Shown: in pieces, positions 43,502 to 51,485 of the stretch
How positions within the stretch are numbered: position 1 is the first letter of the stretch
Layout of the letters: every line of letters starts with the position of its first letter
Origin: Rhizobium sp. WYCCWR10014
Lineage (GTDB): Bacteria > Pseudomonadota > Alphaproteobacteria > Rhizobiales > Rhizobiaceae
Assembly: GCF_001657485.1 (NCBI RefSeq)
Contig: NZ_LXFU01000029.1
Location: 397,446 to 461,445 of the forward strand
Direction of reading: 5' to 3'
Length of the DNA: 64,000 nucleotides
Position numbers and translations under genes: made by a program
Notes under the pieces: generated by a model
Databases searched by the model: none
Told to the model about the DNA's origin: nothing
What the model saw: the letters and a program-made list of their open reading frames with translations, nothing else

Positions 43502-43908
43502 TGGCTGACAATTTCAACTTTGAGCTCGTTTCGCCGGAGCGTCTGCTGCTGTCGGAGATGGTGACCGAGGTCGTCATCCCTGCGACTGAAGGCGAGATGA
43601 CGGTCATGGCAAACCATGCGCCGACGATGACGACGATCAAGCCGGGTGTCGTGAGCGTGCGTTCGGCCTCCGGCAAGAAGCAGGACTACGTGGTATTCGG
43701 CGGTTTTGCCGATATCCTGCCGACCGGCTGCACATTGCTCGCCGAATCCGCGGTTCCGGTCGAGGAACTCCACAAGGATGAGCTGACCCGTCGTATCGAG
43801 GCCGCCCGCAAGGAACTCGAACATGCCGAGCTGCACGAGCACAAGTCGAAGCTCGAACACTTCATCATGGAACTGACGCACCTGCGCGGCGTCGTTCAAC
43901 AAGACTGA
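43501..43908 (+). CDS. atpC: ATP synthase epsilon subunit
   Basis: 135 residues. N-terminal beta-sandwich (FNFELVSPERLLLSEMVTEVVIPATEGEMTV in family style, key part PATEGEMTVMANHAP) and a C-terminal helical pair. It is the last gene of atpHAGDC and precedes a strong terminator. Confidence 0.96.
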   Translation: MADNFNFELVSPERLLLSEMVTEVVIPATEGEMTVMANHAPTMTTIKPGVVSVRSASGKKQDYVVFGGFADILPTGCTLLAESAVPVEELHKDELTRRIEAARKELEHAELHEHKSKLEHFIMELTHLRGVVQQD

Positions 43909-43931
43909 TCGCAATCGACTGCGACGGATGA

Positions 43932-43957
43932 AAGGCGGCTGCAACAGCCGCCTTTTT
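43932..43957 (+). terminator. Rho-independent terminator after atpC
   Basis: AAGGCGGCTG pairs perfectly with CAGCCGCCTT around a CAA loop, followed by a run of T. It ends the atp operon. Confidence 0.9.
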
Positions 43958-43994
43958 TGTGTCTGTTCTGTCTGTCGGGCGATGGCGCATCGGC

Positions 43995-44126
43995 CCGAAA
44001 TCGGAAACGCTTTTCGGAAAGCGCTTCACGATCTTTTCAGATTCGCGCCTCGCGCTTTAAGTCTTTGTTTCTACGATATGGTTTTTTTCAAAACCGCTGC
44101 ACAGTTTTGCGCGACATGATCTAAAG
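43995..44126. repeat. RIME-like palindromic repeat (type C, diverged)
   Basis: Contains GAAACGCTTTTCGGAAAGCGCTTC palindromic arms and the half AAAACCGCTGCACAGTTTTGCGCGACATGAT, matching 19805-19833. It lies between atpC and the exoY-like gene. Confidence 0.6.
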
Positions 44127-44186
44127 ACCGCGCCACCGGTCGCTTGAAATGAAGAAGCGGCCGTAGGCGGCTTTGCCGGGATCGTC

Positions 44187-44924
44187 TCAGAAGCCGGTGC
44201 CGCCGCGCAGCTCGATGACGACCGTCTTGAACAGGATCTTCAGGTCGAGCAGCAGGCTGAAATTCCTGACATAATAGATATCGCAGGCGATGCGGGCGCG
44301 AGCTGCCAGCGGCCGTGCCGTCGGGCCGCGCCAGCCGCGCGTCTGCGCAAGGCCGGTGATGCCGGGGCGCATGATGTGGCGGTAGTGGTAGTCCGGCACC
44401 AGTTCCTCGTAGAGCTGGCCGGCTGCCCGCATATTGATGGCGTGGCAGCGCGGGCCGACCAATGACATCTCACCCATGAGAACGTTGAAAAGCTGCGGCA
44501 GCTCGTCGATATTGGTCTTGCGGAGCACCGAGCCGATGCCTGTCACCCGGCTGTCGCCCTTGACGGTCTGTTGAATGCCGCTGGGATCGCAAGCTTCGGC
44601 GCGCATCGACCGGAACTTGAAGACCGTGATCTTCCGGCCGTTCAGCCCCCAGCGGATCTGGCGGAAAAACACCGGACCGCCATCGTCGAGTTTGATGAAA
44701 AGAGCGATTGCCAGAAAAAGCGGCGCGAGCGCGATGAGCGCGCTGACTGAGGCGACGATGTCGATCAACCGCTTCACGCCCAGCCGCACAGCCATTTTTC
44801 TTTCGACAAGTGAAAAGCTATCCGGCTGGCGAATGTTGGAGTTCGCTATAACCAGGGTCTTGGTTTTGTCCTGACGCTGAGACGGATCGAAGCGTGGATT
44901 CGTCTTCGAAGTAAAAGCATTCAT
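44187..44924 (-). CDS. ExoY-family sugar-phosphate transferase
   Basis: 245-residue polyprenyl-phosphate glycosyl-1-phosphate transferase that starts exopolysaccharide repeat units on the undecaprenyl carrier. A single N-terminal helix (VSALIALAPLFLAIALFIKL) is followed by GPVFFRQIRWG, FKFRSM, DELPQLFNVLMGEMSLVGPR and RPGITGLAQTRG, all typical. It is not within a visible exo cluster, but an O-acyltransferase gene lies just upstream in the same direction. Confidence 0.9.
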   Translation of the reverse strand: MNAFTSKTNPRFDPSQRQDKTKTLVIANSNIRQPDSFSLVERKMAVRLGVKRLIDIVASVSALIALAPLFLAIALFIKLDDGGPVFFRQIRWGLNGRKITVFKFRSMRAEACDPSGIQQTVKGDSRVTGIGSVLRKTNIDELPQLFNVLMGEMSLVGPRCHAINMRAAGQLYEELVPDYHYRHIMRPGITGLAQTRGWRGPTARPLAARARIACDIYYVRNFSLLLDLKILFKTVVIELRGGTGF

Positions 44925-45051
44925 TACGCAAGGTCCACAAGTTTAGATGCGATACTGAACAACATGGAGACAAATACATGGTCACGTATCGTTTGTCATC
45001 GGTATAAATAGGAATTTAGTAACCCTAAAGATGCCAAAAATGGGAGTATTC

Positions 45052-45069
45052 GGCGTTAACCTTAACGCC
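45052..45069. other. palindrome between the acyltransferase and exoY-like genes
   Basis: GGCGTTAA-CC-TTAACGCC is a perfect inverted repeat in an AT-rich 167-base gap. It may be an operator for the exoY-like gene or a small terminator for the acyltransferase gene. Confidence 0.4.
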
Positions 45070-45091
45070 TGTAGTTGCGCTCTAGGGAAAT

Positions 45092-46312
45092 TTATACTTT
45101 GAAAGGAGTAGCCCGATTGGATTGGCGAGATGTCAGCCGGTTGCCGAAATCGATCGCCGGTTTTTCCAGCAGGAAGTAGCTGAGGCTCGCGACCAGAAGG
45201 ATAAGCGCCGCCGCCAATCCGCAAGACAGCAGCCAGCCGGTGACGACATTTTCCGAGGACACGCCGAACGAACCCGGGTCGAGCCTCTGGATCAATATCA
45301 GGATGATCTCCTGCCAAATATAGATGCCGAAGGAGATCTTTGCGATATAGCGGACAGGAGCGTTGTCGAGCAACCCGCCCAGGCGTTGCGAATGGCTCAG
45401 CAAAACGAGCGCCGTTGCGACCGCCAGTGGAAAGACCGGAAAGCCATAGGGGATTTCGAGCCAGCCGTAACCCTCGGCGGAGCCGCCGGGCGATATGACG
45501 AGGCGGTAGGCGGCAACGGCGAGGGCGAGGAGCGCTGTGGCATCGAACCAGGAAGAGCGCCTTCTTGGCAGCATGACCTCGACGCCGGCGGCAAGCGCGC
45601 CGAGCGCGAAGACGGCGAAGAAGCCGATCGGGTTATATCTCGGCATCCATTCCTTCGCCCCGCCCTGAAGGCCGTACTGCCAGCCGCGTTCGATGTCGTC
45701 GAGCGGAAAGAGGGTCAGGATCAGCACATGGGCGAGGAGTACGCCCGTGATGACGCAAAGCCAGGCGAAACGGGCAAGCAACGGGCGCTGCTTGAGGAAC
45801 GGCAAACGAAACAGCAGGAGAAAGCAGACGGGCAGGAGCACATAGCTGGTGACCTCGAAGGGAATGGACCAGAGCGGCCCGTCGGCTTCGACAGGAAAGA
45901 AGGTGCGCCAATGCCACTGGCTCATGAACAGCAGTCCCGAGACGTAGCGGAGCACAAGTTCAGGCGTCAGCGGCAGGGCAAGCAGCGTCAGGCTGAGGGC
46001 GAAGCCGATGGTGGCGGCGAACCAGAAGCCCGGAGCGATGCGCGCCATCCTGCGGATCGTATAATGCCGGAGGCCCGGCATGTCGCTGCCCGTGTCGAGC
46101 GCGCGCCAGAACGGATGGGCAAGAAGAAAGCCACTGAGGACGAAGAAGATGGCAACGCCGAAATTGCCGAAGCGGAGGATGTTTGCGGTCGATCCGAGTT
46201 CGTCTGGGATTCTGCGCATATCCAGCCGCAGCGCGAAGTGGTGGGCGAGCACCAGCAGACAGGCCGTCGCGCGCAGAAAGTCCGCTCCGGCCAGTCTCTC
46301 CTGTTGTCGCAT
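45092..46312 (-). CDS. acyltransferase 3 family membrane protein
   Basis: 406 residues with about ten transmembrane helices. The N-terminal ADFLRATACLLVLAHHFALRLD carries the family catalytic His, followed by GNFGVAIFFVLSGFLLAHPFW. Such proteins O-acetylate surface polysaccharides or other exported molecules. ATG 46312 has GGGAGG four bases upstream. Proximity to the exoY-like gene suggests exopolysaccharide decoration, as inference. Confidence 0.87.
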   Translation of the reverse strand: MRQQERLAGADFLRATACLLVLAHHFALRLDMRRIPDELGSTANILRFGNFGVAIFFVLSGFLLAHPFWRALDTGSDMPGLRHYTIRRMARIAPGFWFAATIGFALSLTLLALPLTPELVLRYVSGLLFMSQWHWRTFFPVEADGPLWSIPFEVTSYVLLPVCFLLLFRLPFLKQRPLLARFAWLCVITGVLLAHVLILTLFPLDDIERGWQYGLQGGAKEWMPRYNPIGFFAVFALGALAAGVEVMLPRRRSSWFDATALLALAVAAYRLVISPGGSAEGYGWLEIPYGFPVFPLAVATALVLLSHSQRLGGLLDNAPVRYIAKISFGIYIWQEIILILIQRLDPGSFGVSSENVVTGWLLSCGLAAALILLVASLSYFLLEKPAIDFGNRLTSRQSNRATPFKV

Positions 46313-46332
46313 CCTGCCTCCCGCCTTGCCCA

Positions 46333-46382
46333 GAGGATGATGCCCGAAAAGTGTGAGCGGTTTTCGGACGACATCGTGCTCC
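46333..46382. repeat. RIME1-like half element (type A)
   Basis: GATGATGCCCGAAAA...TTTTCGGACGACATCGTGCTC is the first palindrome of the element seen whole at 47467-47578 and 52701-52816. It lies between the acyltransferase and ThiY-like genes. Confidence 0.7.
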
Positions 46383-46434
46383 GGGTCTGGGACTTTGCAG
46401 CGGAAAGCCGCGACGGGCAAGGCAGGCGTTGGTC

Positions 46435-47445
46435 TCAGTCGAGAAGTTCGTTGGTATAATAGGTGGAAAAGTCCGGCTTCTCCTTGAGTGCGGCGCCATT
46501 CGCATCGACGAGAATGCCATTCTCCATCAGGAAGCCGCCGAGGGCCTCGGCCTTTGCCGGGTCGAGCTTACCGATCACACCGGCTTCGGATTTCAGGAAG
46601 TGCCCCTCGATCAATGCCTTCTGAGAAGCCTTTACCAGTTCCGTATTCATCAGTGCGCCGTTGCTTCCAGAGATCAGCAGGTCGCAGGCTTCGTCGGGAT
46701 GGTCGACGGAGTAGGCATAACCCTTTCGTGTCGCCTGGATGAAGGCGCGGGCGTGTTCCCGACTTGCCGAGAGATAGGCGTCGCTGGAGACGATGACCGT
46801 CGTCTGCTCGTCGGGAATGCCGTAATCGGAATAGTGGAAGCGGCCGATTTTCCGGTTTTCCAGTTCGGCGGCGATGCCTTCCCAGGTGTAGATCTCCAGC
46901 GTGAAATCGATCGAGCCATTGTCCAGCGCCTCGTAAGCGGAGGTGCCGAGGGTGACGGTCTTGACGTCGCCCTTGCCGCCATCATTGCGGATCATCGCGG
47001 AGATCAGCGCACTCTCCCAGGTGCCGCCAAAGCCGCCATAGGTCTTGCCGTCGAGGTCTTTCGGGCTCTTGATGTCGTCGCGTCCGCCCTTGAAGATCAG
47101 CCGTGCGGTTTCCGTCTGGACGACGCCGTAGACCATCTTCACGTCACCGCCGCCAGCGCGTTGCGTGAGGGTCTCGATCTCGCTGCTGATGCCGAAATCG
47201 GCAACGCCGTTCGACACCAGCGTTCCGGCGCTGGTATCGGTGAAGGGAAGAATCTCGACATCGAGCCCAGCATCGGCATAAAAGCCCTTCGCCTTGGCGA
47301 CATAGATGCCGATATGGTTGGTGTTGGGCGTCCAGTCGAGCGCGATGCGAACCTTTGCGGGCGCCGATTGGGCGAAGGCGGAGCGACCGGCGAGGCTTGC
47401 CGCGATGGCGGCGAAGATCGTCTGGCGACGGGTGAGAAGCAGCAT
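46435..47445 (-). CDS. thiY: thiamine-precursor ABC transporter, substrate-binding protein
   Basis: 336-residue NMT1/THI5-like periplasmic protein that should bind a hydroxymethylpyrimidine compound. A signal peptide ends at GRSAFAQ. The mature start has VRIALDWTPNTNHIGIYVAKAKGFYADAGLDV (key: DWTPNTNH and AKGFYADAGL), the family hallmark. ATG 47445 follows GAGGAGG. It belongs to the riboswitch-led operon ykoF-thiX-thiZ-thiY. Confidence 0.88.
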   Translation of the reverse strand: MLLLTRRQTIFAAIAASLAGRSAFAQSAPAKVRIALDWTPNTNHIGIYVAKAKGFYADAGLDVEILPFTDTSAGTLVSNGVADFGISSEIETLTQRAGGGDVKMVYGVVQTETARLIFKGGRDDIKSPKDLDGKTYGGFGGTWESALISAMIRNDGGKGDVKTVTLGTSAYEALDNGSIDFTLEIYTWEGIAAELENRKIGRFHYSDYGIPDEQTTVIVSSDAYLSASREHARAFIQATRKGYAYSVDHPDEACDLLISGSNGALMNTELVKASQKALIEGHFLKSEAGVIGKLDPAKAEALGGFLMENGILVDANGAALKEKPDFSTYYTNELLD

Positions 47446-47466
47446 GGTGACCTCCTCAGGTCTCTG

Positions 47467-47578
47467 GAGCATGATGCCGAAAAGCGTGAGCGATTTTCGG
47501 GCGACATCATGCTCTAACTCTTTAAATCAGAACAGGATTCAGGTTTGAGGCCGACCGGCCTAAAATCATCCTGTTCTA
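47467..47578. repeat. RIME1 element (type A, complete)
   Basis: Two large palindromes: GAGCATGATGCCGAAAA...TTTTCGGGCGACATCATGCTC, then GAACAGGATTCAGGTTTGAGGCC...GGCCTAAAATCATCCTGTTC. The second palindrome also encodes the last 21 codons of the ThiZ gene. Confidence 0.85.
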
Positions 47579-48326
47579 GCGGATGAAGCAGGGTTTGCAG
47601 GATTTCGGTTTCGATCGCCTGGGCCGCCGGCGAGCCGAGATCGGCAATGCTTCTCGGACGGGGCAGGAGAACGCGGAATTCGCGGATGATACGCGCCGGA
47701 CGGGCCGAAAGCACGTAGATCCGGTCGGAGAGGAACACGGCCTCGCGAACATCATGGGTGATCAGCAGCGCCGTCCAGCGGTGTTCGGTCCACATGCCCT
47801 GCAGCCATTCCTGGATCTGCGTGCGCGTCAGCGCGTCCAGCGCGCCGAAAGGCTCGTCGAGCAGCAGCATGTCCTGGGTCTGGACGACGGTGCGCAGCAG
47901 CGCGGCGCGCTGGCGCATGCCGCCTGACAGTTCGGAGGGATAGTGATGCTCGAAGCCTGCGAGGCCAAAGCGCTCGAACAGAGGCGCGACGGCGGCACGT
48001 GCCGCGCGGCGGCTCATGCCGCGCACCTCCAGGCCGAGTGCCGCATTGTCGATGATCCGGCGCCAGGGCATCAGCGCATCGCGTTGCGGCATGAATGCGA
48101 AGGAATGCGGCGCCTCTTCCAGCGGCGCGCCCTTGAAGAGCATGGTGCCGGAATCGGGCCGAAGCGCCTGTGTCAGCAATCTCAGTACCGTCGATTTTCC
48201 GGAGCCGGACGGGCCGACGATCGAAACGAACTCGCCGCTTTCGACAGCCAGCGAAATATCGTCCAGCACCTTCATGCCGTCGAAGGACTTCGAGATGTTG
48301 CGCAGTTCAACCATTGCATCGCTCAT
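47514..48326 (-). CDS. thiZ: thiamine-precursor ABC transporter, ATP-binding protein
   Basis: 270 residues. Walker A GPSGSGKSTV, signature LSGGMRQR, Walker B MLLLDEPFGALD, switch LITHDVREA, all of the nitrate/taurine/thiamine-precursor importer type. Its start overlaps the permease stop by four bases. The last 21 residues (from LEQDDFRPVGL to the end) are encoded by a RIME1 palindrome, so the natural C-terminus has probably been replaced or extended. Confidence 0.88.
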   Translation of the reverse strand: MSDAMVELRNISKSFDGMKVLDDISLAVESGEFVSIVGPSGSGKSTVLRLLTQALRPDSGTMLFKGAPLEEAPHSFAFMPQRDALMPWRRIIDNAALGLEVRGMSRRAARAAVAPLFERFGLAGFEHHYPSELSGGMRQRAALLRTVVQTQDMLLLDEPFGALDALTRTQIQEWLQGMWTEHRWTALLITHDVREAVFLSDRIYVLSARPARIIREFRVLLPRPRSIADLGSPAAQAIETEILQTLLHPLEQDDFRPVGLKPESCSDLKS

Positions 48327-49159
48327 CGGCGCTGCTCCCCGGATTGTTGCCAGGGCATGACGAGGCGCTGGATCATCAGCGTCAGCCCGAAGAGGCAGAG
48401 TGTCAGCACGGCGCTGACGACGACGGCGGCGAGCACAAGATCGGGGCGGAAGTTGTTCTTGGCGTTGAGGATATAGATGCCGAGGCCGCGGGCGGCACCG
48501 GCATACTCGGCAAAGATCGCGCCGACGACGGCATAGGTGATCGAGATCCGCAGGCCGGCGAAGAAATAGGGAAGCGAGGAGGGAAGCCGTGCCAGACGGA
48601 AAATGCGCCAGCGGCTCGCCTTCATCGAATTCAGCAATTCGGCGATGTCGCGGTCGGTCGATTCATAGCCCTGCAGCAAGGCGACGAGCAGCGGGAAGAA
48701 GGTGACGAGCGCCACCAGCAGGATCTTCGGCAACAGGCCGAAGCCGAACCAGAGCACGACGAGGGGAGCGATCGCCACCAGCGGCAGGGTCTGGCTGGCG
48801 ATGAAGATCGGCAGCAATGCCCGGCGCATGAAGGGCACAAAATCCATGAGGATCGATGCGGCGAAGGCGAAGGCCAGCGACAGGGCGAAACCTCCGAGTG
48901 TCGCGCCGAGCGTCGGCCAGGTGTTTGATATCAGCGCCTCGCGGTTCAGCCAGCCCTGGACGACGATACGCGACGGCGCCGGCAGGATGGACGGCTTGAT
49001 GCCGGAGAGATCGACATAGAGTTCCCATGCCGCCAAGAAGGCGCAGCCGGCGAACAAGGCGGGTATGCCCCGGTAGAGAGCGGCGCGGAGCGCGGCAAGG
49101 CGCGAATCCGATCGTTGTGGCAGTGTCATCAGCGTTCGTTTCAGGCTTTCGTCGGGCAC
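48323..49159 (-). CDS. thiX: thiamine-precursor ABC transporter, permease
   Basis: 278-residue permease with about six helices. The EAA loop is ESTDRDIAELLNSMKASRWRIFRLARLPSSLPYF (core LLNSMKASRWRIFRLARLP). GTG 49159 has AAGGA eight bases upstream inside the adjacent repeat; ATG 49129 is an alternative without a good site. It is co-transcribed with the ATPase gene. Confidence 0.85.
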   Translation of the reverse strand: MPDESLKRTLMTLPQRSDSRLAALRAALYRGIPALFAGCAFLAAWELYVDLSGIKPSILPAPSRIVVQGWLNREALISNTWPTLGATLGGFALSLAFAFAASILMDFVPFMRRALLPIFIASQTLPLVAIAPLVVLWFGFGLLPKILLVALVTFFPLLVALLQGYESTDRDIAELLNSMKASRWRIFRLARLPSSLPYFFAGLRISITYAVVGAIFAEYAGAARGLGIYILNAKNNFRPDLVLAAVVVSAVLTLCLFGLTLMIQRLVMPWQQSGEQRR

Positions 49160-49261
49160 TGCATAATTCCTTAAATCGGAATCGATTTAAGGATAAAATG
49201 ATGCAGCAATTTAAAGTGTTACAGCGTCCTTTGCGCGTCTGAAAAGACGCGCGGCGCTGTA
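49159..49261. repeat. RIME-like palindromic repeat (type B)
   Basis: First palindrome CCTTAAATCGGAATCGATTTAAGG, second ACAGCG...GCGCGTCTGAAAAGACGCGCGGCGCTGT. It fills the whole ykoF-thiX gap and also encodes the tail of the YkoF protein. Confidence 0.8.
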
Positions 49262-49851
49262 TTGGCGGACACCGTGATGTCGAGGGTCACATGTCCCACA
49301 GGGTCGCCGAAGCGATAGAAGGCCTCACGAATGGTAGCAAAGACGGCGCCAGCGTCTCCAGAGAGCCTGGTGCAGAAATTCTTGGCGCGGTCGAAGGTGC
49401 CGGAGCGCTTCAGGAAGTCGATGCAGCCATAGATCTCGTCCATATGGGTACCGGTTCCCATTACGTAGAGCGAGAATTGCGCAGCGGTCGGCTGTCCGGT
49501 CTCGGCGGTGGTTTCAACGGCGGCAAGCGCGGCTGTTACACGCTCGGCAAGCGGCTCCGCCTGACCGCGCAAAGGGTTGACGCCGCAGATGGCGTCGTCG
49601 GGCTCGCCGGGGCAGCCGCGTGAAATGGCAGCGGACAGCACGCAATGCTCGCCGGTCTTTGCGGCGGCGACGAAAAGATCGCGCATGGCGGCGAAGAGAA
49701 TGTCAGGCGGGCCGACCAGCAGTGTGGAGATGTCATCGGTCTCGATGCGCAGCCGGTCGCGATAGGGGTCGAGCGCCGTGACGGCATCGAGAATGATGCC
49801 GACGAAATTGTCGGACATCGGATAGAGTGACACTTGTGCGCCTGAGAACAT
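49219..49851 (-). CDS. ykoF: YkoF-like thiamine/HMP-binding protein
   Basis: 210 residues with two tandem alpha/beta repeats: GAQVSLYPMSDNFVGIIL...TDDISTLLVGPPDILFAAMRDLF and AQFSLYVMGTGTHMDEIYGCID, the pattern of the Bacillus YkoF fold that binds thiamine or its pyrimidine. It is the first gene after a TPP riboswitch and precedes the ThiXZY transporter. About the last 14 residues (APRVFSDAQRTL) come from the type B repeat. Confidence 0.85.
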   Translation of the reverse strand: MFSGAQVSLYPMSDNFVGIILDAVTALDPYRDRLRIETDDISTLLVGPPDILFAAMRDLFVAAAKTGEHCVLSAAISRGCPGEPDDAICGVNPLRGQAEPLAERVTAALAAVETTAETGQPTAAQFSLYVMGTGTHMDEIYGCIDFLKRSGTFDRAKNFCTRLSGDAGAVFATIREAFYRFGDPVGHVTLDITVSANTAPRVFSDAQRTL

Positions 49852-49852
49852 C

Positions 49853-49939
49853 TGAACCTCGCTCCGCTGGCATTACCCAGATCAGCTTTGAAGGGTCCAG
49901 AGGTTTGCACCTCACATCTCAGCCCCGGCAATACGGAGC
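49853..49939 (-). promoter_or_regulatory. TPP riboswitch
   Basis: On the minus strand the helix P1 arms GCTCCG (49939-49934) and CGGAGC (49866-49861) enclose the conserved elements GGGGCTGAGATG and CTGATCTGGGTAATGCCAGC. These are the THI-box sequences that bind thiamine diphosphate. The 3' arm of P1 runs straight into the GAGG ribosome-binding site of the ykoF gene, so control of translation initiation is likely. Confidence 0.95.
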
Positions 49940-50039
49940 TCCCCTGTTATTTGCGCGGAAACTATCACCGGGGTTTTCTCCCCGCAACCGCAAAATTGCG
50001 AACCCGTCGGTGCGGTCGGAAAGAAGCGGATGTGGCGGA

Positions 50040-50071
50040 AAACACCCGGGCGGAGGATCTGCCCGGGTGTT
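50040..50071 (-). terminator. terminator of the flavin-reductase gene
   Basis: AACACCCGGGC and GCCCGGGTGTT form a perfect 11-bp stem with a 9-10-base loop. On the minus strand the stem is followed by TTTTCC. It would stop transcripts from the FMN reductase gene before the TPP riboswitch. Confidence 0.7.
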
Positions 50072-50127
50072 CCCAATGGTTCCGTACCTGCCGGGAACGG
50101 AACCGGAGCTTTCTGGCTCAGGCGGCT

Positions 50128-50232
50128 AGTGCATAACCCCGAAAATCGGAATCGATTTTCGGAAAGGATTATGCGCCGATTCAAAGTGATAGAGCGTCTT
50201 TAGCGCGTCTGAAAAGACGCGCGGCGCTCTAT
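50128..50232. repeat. RIME-like palindromic repeat (type B)
   Basis: Palindromes CCGAAAATCGGAATCGATTTTCGG and GAGCG...GCGCGTCTGAAAAGACGCGCGGCGCTC. Same orientation as the copy at 49159-49261. It overlaps the last codons of the flavin-reductase gene. Confidence 0.85.
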
Positions 50233-50796
50233 TTCGGCATAGGGACGATCGCTGCGGGCGGTGACGAGCGCCTGCGTCCACCATTCCAGCCTCGCCATCA
50301 TCCGATCGAGCAAACGTATTGCGTCGGCGGGATCGTCGAGCCTTCCCTGCGTGTCGAAGCGGTTCCAAGGTGCGGCAAAGCTCACCGAATCGCGGATGGT
50401 GACGGCGTGGAGTTCGGCAAAGACCAGCCGCAGCTGTTCGACGGCGCGCAGGCCGCCGGATATGCCGCCATAGGAAACGAAGGCGACCGGCTTGCCCTGC
50501 CAGGGCTCGAAGAAGATATCGATGATCGACTTCAACGGTGCGGTGAAGCTGTGATTGTATTCCGGCGTGACGATGATGAAGGCGTCGGCCATGCCAAGCC
50601 GTCCGGCGAGCCTGTCGATTTCGGGGTGCGCCATGTCACGATTGGCCGGCAGCGCGAAATCCAATGGGTCGGTGATGTCGATATCAAATTGCGCGAAGCG
50701 GAGTAGTTCCTGCCTCAGCCATTTGACCACCCGGTCGCAGATGCGGCCCTCTCTCGTGCTCCCGTAGATGACAGCCAGTCTGGTGGGTGTTTTCAT
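50200..50796 (-). CDS. NADPH-dependent FMN reductase family protein
   Basis: 198-residue flavodoxin-like reductase. FMN-binding GSTREGR near the N-terminus and the family motif IIVTPEYNHSFTAPLKSIID near residue 78. ATG 50796 has GGAG six bases upstream. It is divergent from soxR, and its promoter contains the SoxR box in the spacer, so it should be induced by redox-cycling agents. The last ten or so residues (IERRASFQTR) are encoded by the adjacent repeat. Confidence 0.88.
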   Translation of the reverse strand: MKTPTRLAVIYGSTREGRICDRVVKWLRQELLRFAQFDIDITDPLDFALPANRDMAHPEIDRLAGRLGMADAFIIVTPEYNHSFTAPLKSIIDIFFEPWQGKPVAFVSYGGISGGLRAVEQLRLVFAELHAVTIRDSVSFAAPWNRFDTQGRLDDPADAIRLLDRMMARLEWWTQALVTARSDRPYAEIERRASFQTR

Positions 50797-50843
50797 GCGT
50801 CGCTCCATGTTGCGATTGGACTTTACGATTGCAGGAGCAAGGG

Positions 50844-50874
50844 TTATAAAACCTCAACTAATATTGAGGTCAAG
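50844..50874 (-). promoter_or_regulatory. SoxR-type promoter of the flavin-reductase gene
   Basis: On the minus strand TTGACC (-35) and TATAAC (-10) are separated by exactly 19 bases, the long spacer that MerR/SoxR activators require. The spacer holds the SoxR box. Confidence 0.85.
50852..50869. promoter_or_regulatory. SoxR box
   Basis: CCTCAACTAATATTGAGG is an 18-bp palindrome whose arms CCTCAA/TTGAGG are identical to the arms of the E. coli soxS operator. It lies 11 bases upstream of soxR and in the promoter of the divergent reductase gene. Confidence 0.92.
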
Positions 50875-50879
50875 AGGCG

Positions 50880-51359
50880 ATGGATACAATTCCGGCAGCG
50901 CCGCTCGGCAAGCTCCTGACAGTCGGCGAAGTGGCGGAGCGCAGCGGCCTAGCCGTCTCGGCGCTGCATTTTTACGAGACCAAGGGGCTGATCTCGAGCA
51001 TTCGCTCCCGCGGCAACCAACGGCGCTATGGGCGCGATGTGCTTCGCCGGCTCGGCATCATCAAGGTGGCGCAACGTGTCGGCATTCCGCTCTCGGAAAT
51101 CCAAGCCGCGTTCGAGTCCCTGCCGCAGGGACGTACGCCGACCGTCGCCGATTGGCAGACGCTGTCGGCGCTGTGGAAGGATGATCTCGACGCGCGAATC
51201 AGGCGGCTTAGCCTGCTGCGCGACCGTCTGACCGGCTGCATTGGCTGCGGCTGCCTGTCGATCGAAAGCTGTCCGTTGCGCAATCCCTGCGACCGGCTCG
51301 GCAAGGAAGGGCCGGGTGCGCGCCTTCTCGAGGCCGAAGGCGTCTTCCTTGGAAGGTGA
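50880..51359 (+). CDS. soxR: redox-sensitive transcriptional activator SoxR
   Basis: 159-residue MerR-family sensor. The HTH is [26 protein letters not shown]; the 2Fe-2S ligands are C120, C123, C125 and C131 ([12 protein letters not shown]), the exact SoxR pattern. In non-enteric bacteria SoxR directly controls reductases and efflux genes rather than soxS; the divergent flavin reductase fits this. Confidence 0.96.
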   Translation: MDTIPAAPLGKLLTVGEVAERSGLAVSALHFYETKGLISSIRSRGNQRRYGRDVLRRLGIIKVAQRVGIPLSEIQAAFESLPQGRTPTVADWQTLSALWKDDLDARIRRLSLLRDRLTGCIGCGCLSIESCPLRNPCDRLGKEGPGARLLEAEGVFLGR

Positions 51360-51485
51360 CGTCTTCCCGGGGAGAGACCAGTCTGTCCCGGAAAGATCGA
51401 TGCGCGCCTTCCTTTCAGTCGGCACGCTCATATGTTAAGGGCGAATGACGCAACCGGCGGCAGTGTCCGCGAGGAGGACGGCTTC

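Noticed and set aside
46429..47517. A 362-codon plus-strand frame over thiY
   Set aside because: Antisense shadow; the minus strand has a signal peptide, a good ribosome-binding site and a clear NMT1/THI5 family match.
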